Below, in pieces: positions 51,601-63,291 of a DNA stretch of 64,000 nt. The position numbers were made by a program, and so were the translations under genes. This stretch comes from Dallia pectoralis (lineage: Eukaryota; Chordata; Actinopteri; Esociformes; Umbridae): positions 6,599,436-6,663,435 of the forward strand of contig CM055747.1 in the NCBI GenBank assembly GCA_029465975.1. Direction: 5' to 3'. Each line of letters begins with the position of its first letter. Within the stretch, counting starts at the first letter, position 1. The notes beneath the pieces are model-generated. The model was given only the letters and a program-made list of their open reading frames with translations. It did not search any database and was not told the DNA's origin.

Positions 51601-54600
51601 ACAATGTTTGCTATATCTGCCGGCTACTCTTTCAATAGTTTTGTTGTTATTGTCAGGTTTAGCCTAAGCCTGTGTAGGCCAACCTGACATAAAAAATATA
51701 TTTTTAAGCTTTCTGAAATTATAAATATGCAATTGCCTTTGCTGTAGAGTGAAATGTGTATCCAGATACAATTATGATACGTAGGTAGTCTACGTGGCAA
51801 AAATATTGTAATTCTCTGGAGAATTAAACGTTACTTTCGATACTTCTTTTTAAGAGCATTTAAAATATTTACAAGGACATGCACAGCAATATACCCCTGG
51901 CCTTTGACATCTTGACTTCTTCATTTGCACAATTCACATAACACATACTATATTTATGGACAGTGCTTGTTTCATTGTAAACTATGGACAGTGCTTGACT
52001 AGGAAGTAAATAAATGCTGTGACAGCCCTTAAACGTCAGCCCCAAACGTACCTAAATAACTGCTTACATCCATATGTAACATATGTGAATCTAAATAGAA
52101 GGGTCTGTGATGTCACGGTTCGACTATCTCTACCATATACTGTTGTTCCCCCGATTAAGGCAATAACTACTATGTTTGGCTTCAGTAAACCAGATGTCAG
52201 TCCCTCTTATCTGGAGTTGTGCAGGTACTGAATCACACACCTAAGCTTGTTATGGCTTTAGTCGTTTAATGTTTAGGATGAAATGTGGTTAGAATTGGGT
52301 CGAGGTGGGATGTTCTTTAGCCACAGTCAAACACTTAGGTCTATAAAAATGATTACCAAATTCAACCAAGCGCATTTTGACTACATGAATGAGCAATGGC
52401 ATGTAAGGTTGTCATGGTGGCAAACGATTAACTAGAAACATTAATGCGATCTGTCATTTAGAGCAGAGTACACACTTGTTTGTGAATTCCAATATTGGAA
52501 TATGCGTAGATGGAAAAGGCGACGACATTAATAGTGTTTTAACTTACCAGGACACAAGGTGTCAGCAGGTGGATTCACTCAACACAGTCTGAGGAACAGT
52601 TGGAGAACAGGGTGAAAATAAGTGGTACCAACTTGACCGCTGGCCTCTTTCGATGCGTTTTTTTTTTGGAAAGAGGCTAGATTTTCCAATTTCCTGGCAT
52701 CCATTCTACTAACGGAAGTGGAGCCTACTAATTCCTCGTGGAGCAGGATTCATAATTGGTGGCGAGTAAACACTATTAACCATATGACTCCTACACCCCA
52801 ATGATCCCTTTAAAAGACATGTTAAGCGCCCCAACCAAGCTAGCATTTGAAATAGATTGCAACCGTTGACTTTTATTGTCCTAGTACATATGGAGCAATA
52901 ATATGCGCAGCACTTGTTTGAATGCTTGAACTAGTTTTACGAACGGAGCAAACTTTCCATAAAAAAAAAATACAAAAAAATGGTAACGACTACAGGATTG
53001 CACACGTGTTACATCTGCTGCATTGAAAGTAACATTCAGAATGGGTTAAAAAATAATATTCTGAAATTGTTAAAAAAAAATTAACACTCCGTATTGATTG
53101 AAACATGCTGCCCAACGCCAGAAAAAAAAATCAGTCAAAGTAAAACCTTAAATAGATTAAAATATTTTTTCAGGACTTCATCCATATGTCAAAATACTGC
53201 GAGCTCGGTCTCTGGGCAAACTTGAGTTTCACTGTAGGATACATCAACTTGTGAAATTGTAATGTAAATGAAATACCAAAGCAGACAGTGCCACCTAGTG
53301 GCATCTGTTAGTAGTATGATCTCTTTACCTTCACACAAATCACATTTCAATGCATTAAAAATCACACATGTAATGCAAATAAAACTTTTATTCGCAAACA
53401 TAATTTATGTATTTGTTAAGCGGTACATGATCGTAATAATTCTCACAATCATTATAATTACAGAGGCAGTCATTTGCAACAAAATATAATAATAATGAAA
53501 TAACTTATATGCTTACTTATTTTGTTTAATTATTATTTTGTATTTCAAGTAAATAGATTACACAGAATAAGTGAGCTTGTTCTATTTTACCCTTTTGGCA
53601 TGCAAAGCACTTGCTGAAAAAGTTAGAGCAGGTTTGCTCATTAATATTTTGTTTTTAATCGTTTTGGTTAAACAAGAACAAAACAATAATGATGGGAAAG
53701 ACTCATCTTTGAAAGATTGCAAATAGATGAAGTTCTGCCAACTTAAATAAGAGGAATTACTACCACCTCAAGCAGTAGTGCTGCCAACCTAAATAGAATT
53801 AATGAGAGTAAAGTTAGATACTGAAGAAACTTGAATAAATTCATCATATAAAAACAATGTGGAACATGGTTGAGCAGTGTAATATTTTCTTACCAATAAT
53901 ACATATTAATCATTCTTCAGTCATTCATTGAGCCATTCGCTCCTTGATAACAATATATATTAATGGCGTTCATACATTATAATTTCAAGGCTGCTGTATA
54001 TCACAACGCTCACTCACAAGGAGGTTCTATTATAATCACATCCTGTCCTAGATGATAGTGACGCTCATGACAACGTTAGAGCACCATGAAAAATAAACTG
54101 TTTAAATATCAAAACCTTCAACATGTTTATAGAACCTTCTAAAAACAAGCAAGCATCATATAACTGACTAAACGGATACTACAGTCCTGAGAAGACGGGA
54201 GGGGGGCTCAAAGTACCCAGTAGAGAACATGTTTCAAAGTAAGAGAAAGAAAAATAACATGTTTGTTTTACGTCCTCAAGTATTCATTTGCGGAGGTCTG
54301 CCGTGGAGGCATTTACGCAGCTAGATGACTCAATAGACGGGACAGAGCTTGCATTTTCAAATTGACTGACGCTCTGACAGGTAAAGTGAGCAGGGTTTGG
54401 GCATATCCAAGCCTACATCCCAACCCTAAACCCTTTTAAATATCAACTTCCGAGTCATTGATTAATAGGAAGCGAGAAGCAGTGAACAAAAGCAAAAACT
54501 TGTTAGAGAATAGAAAAAAAGAAAGAAATTAGAGGATTGAGGAAATCTCCCTATTAATGGAAAAAAGTAAATATTATTCGACTGCTGTCATCGGGTTTAT

Positions 54601-55796
54601 CCATTCTTCCAGCATATTGTGATTGTGTATTGGAAGCATAACATAGAATACCGTCAATAGGCAACAGGACATTAGGCAGGTGGTGAGAGAATGAGGGATT
54701 ATTACATTTTATATACATATTTTCAGAGAAACAGACACAGTCTGCATCATATTAGGAAGGAATATTTCAGAATGACTAATCGACAGGACCAAGCTTCAGT
54801 TGAAGCAAAATTAGAATACAATGAAATTGATTGACACTAACTAGACCTATGTAAGCATCTTAAAGTGACCGGCTGAATACACCATGTATTTTCTGAGATC
54901 TGAATGACGCCACCTTTTGGGGCTGGGGGAACAAATTACTTTCATTGAACTTTTACCAAGTCTCTACTGCATTTTTGCTAAATGGGGAAAATTGAAGCAT
55001 ACATATTGAGAAAAAAGCCTTGACAATTGCTACTGCTTTTTAACACTGCCTATAACTAAAATAGGACACAGCGTTCCTTCTATGGCTGTCACAAAACAAA
55101 TGTAATCGGCTGATATGCAAAGGTGGTCATTGTGTCATTCCACCACTTTCAATGAATCAGAAAAGAAGAATAAATATTATAACCTTTTAAATATTTTAAT
55201 CCTTTCCAAATAGACTGCTTTTGAACTAAGAGCTTCACGGCAGAGTTGATTAGGGGTGATTTACGGGTTAAACGATCCAACTCAATCTAAAAGTGACTGC
55301 TGCCTCATCTGATTGTCACCGGTCAATTCTAGATTTGTGCTTTTTAGAGCGACAGGTCGTGCACTGGATAGAAAGATGGGGTGTGTTGAACTTTTTTTGC
55401 ATTGTTAGAGCCAAGGAAGATTCTAGCAGACAAAAGGTGTATTTTCGTCACAGTGAATAGGAAAGAAAAGTAGAATGCACCATGTTCCAATTTTCCCACA
55501 ATGCACCAGACCACAGCCGGCTAGAGACCCTGGTGAGCACTCACTGAAACATCTGGTTCACATGACAACCTGAGCACTCACTGAAACATCTGGTTCACAT
55601 GACAACCTCCAACCTGTGTTAGTCGATAGCCAACAACTCTTAACATACCACATGTTTTCTTGACATGCACAGCAAGGCAAAAAAAAGGTCCTTTGTGCTC
55701 TCGTAAATTTACCCACCTCGATCTTGAAAACAGTACAATGAAGCACACGACCGTAATGTATATTATAACAGCATACAATATAAATGTATCAATAAT

Positions 55797-56903
55797 ATAT
55801 ACGCGGATGAGCTAAAACGCATCACAAGTAAAGTGAATAACGTAATAATCTCTTAGGAAGTGCACATATCAAGGCCTGGGTAGACAACACGGCAAGCAAA
55901 CAAACAGTGCTCGTCGAACGCGTTGGATCGAGGAGTAATGGGCAGAAAGTAAAACAAACGAAGCGTCACTGACCCGGCCCAAATTGATATGGCCAGACAA
56001 CTGGGTCGGAGCATCTCAGAACCGGCCAAGCTTGTTGGGCGCTCCCGGTCCTCAGTGGTGAGTAGCAAAAAACCAGTAGGTGATGAGTGAGGGAAACGGA
56101 CGCTATGACGTCTGGTCACATCTGACAGAAGGTCAACTGCCGTACAGGTCGCAGAACATTTTGATGACGGTTATTGGAGGAATGTGTCAGAAACACATCG
56201 CACCTAGCTGCCCTGCGACACTACACACGTCCTTCAGGAATGTTCAGAGGAACACGATAGAGCAACACATTTCCCAAATCCATGTGAGAGACTGTAGGAT
56301 TTTCTGGACCAACAAGTCCGATCCATGCCGGCTCCACCTCGCAAATTATAGGGCTAAATGGATCTGCTGCTAATGTACCAGTGCCAGGTACCACAGGACA
56401 CCTTCGGGGATCTGCTGCTAATGTCTTGGTGCCTGATACCACAGGACACCTTCAGGGATCTGCTGCTAATGTACGAGTGCCAGATACCACAGGACACCTT
56501 CAGGGATCTGCTGCTAATGTACGAGTGCCAGATACCACAGGACACCTTCAGGGATCTGCTGCTAATGTACGAGTGCCAGATACCACAGGACACCTTCAGG
56601 GATCTGCTGCTAATGTACGAGGGCCAGATACCACAGGACACCTTCAGGGATCTGCTGCTAATGTACGAGGGCCAGATACCACCGGACACCTTCAGGGATC
56701 TGCTGCTAATGTACGAGTGCCAGATACCACAGAACACCTTCAGGGATCTGCAGCTAATGTCTTGGTGCCAGATACCACAGGACACCTTCAGGGATCTGCT
56801 GCTAATGTCTTGGTGCCAGATACCACAGACTTAAGGGTCGCTGCTTTTTTGTTGGCAGAAGACCAACAGCATATTAGGTCATAATGTTTTGACTCATCAG
56901 TGT
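55797..56903 (+). mobile_element. Internally deleted Tc1-like element (family A) carrying a 48-bp minisatellite
   Basis: The left end has 'gatgagctaaaacgcatcac' and the right end 'ggtcataatgttttgactca' then 'tcagtg', an imperfect inverted pair. Inside are recognisable pieces of a Tc1 transposase gene: 'tatggccagacaactgggtc', 'gttgggcgctcccggtcctc', and the 3' region 'accaacaagtccgatccatg'. The centre of the transposase is missing, and the 3' part is expanded into about ten 48-bp units. The copy is non-autonomous and decayed. It lies just downstream of ubash3b. Confidence 0.85.
56366..56826 (+). repeat. 48-bp minisatellite derived from Tc1 3' end (about 10 copies)
   Basis: Each unit contains 'ggatctgctgctaatgt' then 'gtgccagataccacaggaca' then 'ccttcag'. 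The end units read 'cttggtgcc' and the middle ones 'cgagtgcc' or 'cgagggcc'. Because 48 is a multiple of three, every frame is stop-free; one frame gives a 16-residue repeat (VPDTTGHLQGSAANVR). It is not a gene. The unit equals the stretch near the end of the Tc1-like transposase gene in which it sits. Confidence 0.95.
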
Positions 56904-56978
56904 GTGTGTGTGTGTGTGTATATATATGTGTATATTTATATGTGTATGTAGGTATATATATTTATATGTCTATGTCGG

Positions 56979-57009
<31 letters not shown>

Positions 57010-57012
57010 AAA
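56899..57012. repeat. Compound (TG)n/(TA)n tract
   Basis: 'tgtgtgtg' passes into 'tatatatg' and 'tatttata' mixtures. It directly follows the right terminus of a Tc1-like element and lies about 220 bp past the ubash3b stop, so it may fall within the 3' UTR. Confidence 0.95.
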
Positions 57013-57234
57013 CACAAACACAGAATTTCAATGCTACAATACATATAGACAGCAAAGGAAGCAAGGTCATTTTTGGTCTGTTTTTATAGCGGTGCTTGTA
57101 TGCGTGCGCGTGTACAATTTGTCGCATTAGACGGTGGAGAAAATGTTTGCTTTGCGCTTTCGTTGGCTGCAATCCGCCGAAGCTTAGCGGTATCTCTCGA
57201 GGCCTGCTGGGAGGAGGGGGGGCCGGAACTTCCC

Positions 57235-57372
57235 TCAGTCCTGCTGTAGCGTCTCCCTCCAGTTGAAGCTGTGATTGGGCCCGTGGGTTAACGGAAGGAT
57301 GGGCGGGTCCACCAGCTGCCACACCCCCGTCTCTCCTATCTCCTCCGCTGCACAGAACCCCAGGTACGGAAT
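57235..57372 (-). CDS. ubash3b: ubash3b terminal coding exon and stop
   Basis: The exon starts ATT after acceptor TCTAG and reads IPYLGFCAAEEIGETG, then VWQLVDPPILPLTHGP, and ends NWRETLQQD before TGA. This is the conserved UBASH3B carboxyl terminus. I see no canonical AATAAA on the minus strand in the roughly 300 nt downstream, where the sequence runs into (TA)n/(TG)n and a Tc1 element. Confidence 0.96.
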   Translation of the reverse strand: MPYLGFCAAEEIGETGVWQLVDPPILPLTHGPNHSFNWRETLQQD

Positions 57373-60300
57373 CTAGAAATAGGAAAGAAGGACAAATGGC
57401 TGAAAGGGAGAGAATGGCATCATCGGATGAGAAAAAGAAATGAGCCAAAGGAAGGAGAGAGACAGCAAGACCAAAAAACGGAACGACGCAGAGTAAGAAA
57501 GAGATATAGCGAGAAGCGGATCGAGAAAGACACAACGAGAATGTGGAAGAGGGAGATCCTGAGGGAATCGTTCGAACCTTCCGGACCACTTGTACGAAGT
57601 CCTTGGAGTTCTGTGGGCTGAGTCCCTGCATTTGACGTGTACAGGCCTCCAGGGAGGACGCGTGGGCCACGATCAACACTGTGTTTCCTGTAGAGGGAGA
57701 CCACAGCATGCTCATGTCACACGTTGCTTACATTACAACCTGTAGGGACTCGCCTGGGCCGGCTCACAGTGACGTGACTTACGATAAGTGGTCAGTGGAT
57801 AAGTACGTAATGGGCAACACTCAAACATATTTACTATTACAATTAAAAACTCAACAAATTTACAAACCGCACACGAATGACGTAAAATTCCAACAATATA
57901 TTGATCCTACATTATCTTTTCTAAATGAGCAAGGGGCACCAGTGTGTGTAATCTAAGCCTGGTCTGGGGTTAGATAGATGGGAGATAGCTTTGTAAATAA
58001 TACATCATAAATAATATTAGAGCACGTTTCTCACGCCGCACAGAGAGAGACACCCAACCCACATGCTGATATAGTAAACAGTGATGAGATCTGGAACTAT
58101 CGCCGTTGATAAACCGGAGTGCACCATGATAGCATCCAGGGGATTTAAAGTAGTTCCCGAGGTCACAATAAACATGGACGAACATAAAAGTAGCTCGAAC
58201 AATTTGTCTTCTATTTACAGAGGAGAGGCAAGTCCTGTTTCTAAAAAGGAACCCGAGCTTGAATTGGAATTTCTTTCCTTCTAACAAAAGCCTGTGATCT
58301 AACCCTAGCACTCAGTATTTGTATCCAGAGACCTGTTTGATTTGCATACCCTACAAGCAATTTAATACAAACATCATTCTAGCTGAACATTGACCTAGGA
58401 AAAAAACATAGCATTTGTTTTATTTTAATTTAAAACACGTTTAAGCTGCAAAGGAGACCTCGGCAGAATTTTTTAATTGAACATCCCTAATGCTAGCTTA
58501 GTTGAGGTAGCAACGGAGTAGATTACTGTGTCATCTGCATAAAAATGGAAATCACAATCTGTAATAGCATCACCAATGTATTTATATAGACTGAGAACAA
58601 CAGCAAGCCCATTATTGAACTCTGAGGAACCCCTTTTGACGAACTCTAAGGGCCCCTAGACCCTGAGTTGAAAGCCTGAGTTCTACCATTCAGGGTGCAG
58701 ATTAGACAGTTGGTCTAATCAGAGATGGGAGTGAAACTCCGGTCTGTGATGGTAAACGGGGTAATATGTCTTCAATCCCTAGATCAGAGATCTGTACGAA
58801 ATACAGTCATTTTGCCCGTGGAGAAGTTACATCGGACCGTGGCACATCGATTGTTTAGCTAAGCTTCATAACAAAACAGACGACTAGTTTAACACGCCCG
58901 GGATGAGTCGCAGATCAGGGAACTCAGTGTGATCCTGTGGAACAGCAAATGTGTAACGTAAACATACTGCACAGAGATGGTCCTGACACAACTTACCCAG
59001 TGTTTTGCAATCACTCAGAATCTCCCTAGTGACCTGGAAGCTCCGGCTGATGTAGGTGTCGTAGGACTCAGACACGGTCAGCTTACTGACGGGAATATGA
59101 GGTCTGGAGGACAAAGAGAGAACTATTGGTGGGCTAAACCGGACCCAGATCCTCTGTAGCTTAGATGTTATGCGCTCGCCATGCCAGGATGGTGGGTTCA
59201 ATTCAGGGAACCACTTGTTTACAAAAAATATGCGTTCGGGGTTATAGACTAATTCCATATAAATTGACTGTAAATTGTCTATAAATCAGGCTTTTATGTT
59301 TTTCAAGGAGCTAAAGACAATAACGTGGAATCCAAATGTGGTATATATAAATAGAACTGAAATTGATTTTAAATTGAATTGGTGTCAACCCAGGTACCAT
59401 TTTGGATAAATTGTGAATCCAAATTGATACTGTAGATCGTTCTTAAGTGAAATTAGGGTTATTAAAATGTATTTTAAAAAAATGTTAAAAACAAATGTTA
59501 ATAATTTTCGAAAATATGGGGCTTTCCCCCATCAATACCTATATGCAGTGTCCACACTAAGGCTATCAGCGGCCAGGTCTGTAGGGGGTATCCAAGCTGG
59601 GAGAGAGGTACCAGACACCCATTTTGTCCACTCAAATAGACCAGGCTCCACACGGATCTTAGTCTTCCCCTCTAGCTGCAAACCTGTACAAACATAATTC
59701 AATAGGATATGTTGATGTCTGTCGTGAAGGAACGTTGCTTTCACAGCCAGCTGTTTATGAGATTTCCTCTGATAATGTTGATGGATGCAAGTGTTATGTT
59801 AGCTTAATGTTAGTGTAATGTTAGTGTCAGTTAATAACGTGGTAGAAGATACCAGTGTCGGATGGTAACGGTGATGGGTGATAATGTAATTGATGATAAA
59901 GGTGATGGGTGATAATGTAATGGATGATGACAGTGATGGGTAATAATGTAATTGATTATAAAAGTGATGGTGATAATGTAATGGATGATAAAGGTGATGG
60001 GTGATAATGTAATGGATGATAGCGATGATGGGTGATAATGTAATGGATGATAGCGATGATGGGTGATAATGTAATGGATGATAGCGATGATGGGTGATAA
60101 TGTAATTGATTATAAAAGTGATGGTGATAATGTAATGGATGATAAAGGTGATGGGTGATAATGTAATTGATTATAAAAGTGATGGTGATAATGTAATGGA
60201 TGATAAAGGTGATGGGTGATAATGTAATGGATGATGACGGTGATGGGTGATAATGTAATGGATGATGACGGTGATGGGTGATAATGTAATGGATGATGAC

Positions 60301-63254
60301 GGTGATGGGTGATAATGTAATGGATGATAAAGGTGATGGGTGATAATGTAATGGATGATAAAGGTGATGGGTGATAATGTAATGGATGATAGCGATGATG
60401 GGTGATAATGTAATGGATGATGACGGTGATGGGTGATAATGTAATGGATGATGACGGTGATGGGTGATAATGTAATGGATGATGACGGTGATGGGTGATA
60501 ATGTAATGGATGATAGCGATGATGGGTGATAATGTAATGGATGATGACGGTGATGGGTGATAATGTAATGGATGATGACGGTGATGGGTGATAATGTAAT
60601 GGATGATGACGGTGATGGGTGATAATGTAATGGATGATAGCGATGATGGGTGATAATGTAATTGATTATAAAAGTGATGGTGATAATGTAATGGATGATA
60701 AAGGTGATGGGTGATAATGTAATGGATGATAAAGGTGATGGGTGATAATGTAATGGATGATAGCGATGATGGGTGATAATGTAATGGATGATAATGTAAT
60801 GGATGATGTAATGGATGATGGGTGATAATGTAATGGATGATAGCGGTGATGGGTGATAATGTAATGGATGATGACGGTGATGGGTGATAATGTAATGGAT
60901 GATGACGGTGATGGGTGATAATGGGTGATAGCGGTGATGGTGATAATGGATGATGACGGTGATGGGTGATAATGTAATGGATGATGACGGTGATGGGTGA
61001 TAATGTAATGGATGATGACGGTGATAATGTAATGGATGATGACGGTGATGGGTGATAATGTAATGGATGATGACGGTGATGGGTGATAATGTAATGGATG
61101 ATGACGGTGATGGGTGATAATGTAATGGATGATGACGGTGATGGGTGATAATGTAATGGATGATAATGGAATGGATGATGACGGTGATGGGTGATAATGT
61201 AATGGATGATGACGGTGATGGGTGATAATGTAATGGATGATGACGGTGATGGGTGATAATGTAATGGATGATGACGGTGATGGGTGATAATGTAATGGAT
61301 GATGACGGTGATGGGTGATAATGTAATGGATGATGACGGTGATGGGTGATAATGTAATGGATGATGACGGTGATGGGTGATAATGTAATGGATGATGACG
61401 GTGATGGGTGATAATGTAATGGATGATGACGGTGATGGGTGATAATGTAATGGATGATGACGGTGATGGGTGATAATGTAATGGATGATGACGGTGATGG
61501 GTGATAATGTAATGGATGATGACGGTGATAATGGGTGATAATGTAATGGATGATGACGGTGATGGGTGATAATGTAATGGATGATGACGGTGATGGGTGA
61601 TAATGAATGGATGATAATGGATGATGTAATGGATGATGACGGGTGATAATGTAATGGATGATGACGTTGATGGGTGATAATGTAATGGATGATGACGGTG
61701 ATATAATGTAATGGATGATGACGGTGATGGGTGATAATGTAATGGATGATGACGGTCATGGGTGATAATGTAATGGATGATGACGGTCATGGGTGATAAT
61801 GTAATGGATGATGATGGTAATGTATGGATGACGGTGATAATAATAATGGATGATGACGGTCATGGGTGATAATGTAATGGATGATGACGGTGATGGGTGA
61901 TAATGTAATGGATGATGACGGTCATGGGTGATAATGTAATGGATGATGACGGTCATGGGTGATAATGTAATGGATGATGACGGTCATGGGTGATAATGTA
62001 ATGGATGATGACGGTCATGGGTGATAATGTAATGGATGATGACGGTGATGGGTGATAATGTAATGGATGATGACGGTGATGGGTGATAATGTAATGGATG
62101 ATGACGGTGATGGGTGATAATGTAATGGATGATGACGGTCATGGGTGATAATGTAATGGATGATGACGGTCATGGGTGATAATGTAATGGATGATGACGG
62201 TGATGGGTGATAATGTAATGGATGATGATGGTGATGGGTGATAATGTAATGGATGATGACGGTGATGGGTGATAATGTAATGGATGATGACGGTGATGGG
62301 TGATAATGTAATGGATGATGACGGTGATGGGTGATAATGTAATGGATGATGACGGTGATGGGTGATCATGTAATGGATGATGACGGTGATGGGTGATAAT
62401 GTAATGGATGATGACCGTGATGGGTTAAAATGGATAAGTGGATAATAGGATCGGGACTTCACCTCGTAGGATGTTGTGGGCCGTCTGGACACAGCGGAGC
62501 GAGGGAGAGCAGTACACAAAGTCAATCTTCGTGTGGCTCTCCAACAGGGCTTCTCCTACAAGACGTGCTTGAGTGGAGCCGAACACCGTGATTGGACAGT
62601 CTTTGTCATAGTCGCGAAACCCACCAGTTCTTGTTGGCAAAGTAGGCGGCATGTTAAGGTTGCTGCGGAAATATCGCCCTAGAGATGTGTAAAAGAAACA
62701 GATTATCATCAACAATACTCAACAATAGTTTGACTTGAGCTATTTGTTATAAATCTGACCCCAGGGCAGGAATAACATAATTAGCTTTTAGGGACAGAGC
62801 TTGCATTCTGAATATTCTGAGGTGACATTTGACTGGGGTTGTGAAATATCTGAGTTGGGACATGAGCTCATCTTCCTCAACCAATCACATTGTTTCAGCT
62901 TTGGAGTGAGATCTGATTCGATCATTTCTAACCAAAAGGGCAGACCGGCAAGTGCAGTAAAGCATTGTCATCTAATCCAATAAAGTTGCTGTTTCTGACC
63001 TTTAGGGTCAAAACACTGAGTGATCCAGTGTTTGCCGAACACGACGTCCATCCTCTCGCCGTGGCGACACACAAACAGACTCCTCTTGGAAATGCAGGAC
63101 TCATTGGTGGGCCTCGGAATCTGGGAAGCACAGCTTTATTCCAACTGACACATTGTTCATATTTGGTCAGTACTTCATTCAATCACGTGTTTACATTGAC
63201 ATAACGAGCTAAATTAGGCAATCTGAGAAAATTATAATATATATATATAATAAT

Positions 63255-63291
<37 letters not shown>

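Larger units (their letters stand above)
47511..55796. other. Long gene-free stretch
   Basis: About 8.3 kb without a recognised gene or element, apart from the (GT)n and (GACA)n tracts near 48 kb and 'gcactcactgaaacatctgg' duplicated in tandem at 55,537-55,606. From about 51.4 kb it is AT-rich with many short A runs. It is the least repetitive part of the window and the best place to look for distant regulatory elements, although none can be read by eye. Confidence 0.5.

Noticed and set aside
60110..61790. 549-codon histidine-rich frame inside the ubash3b locus
   Set aside because: It lies wholly in an intron between confirmed exons and is a reading of the 31-bp array.
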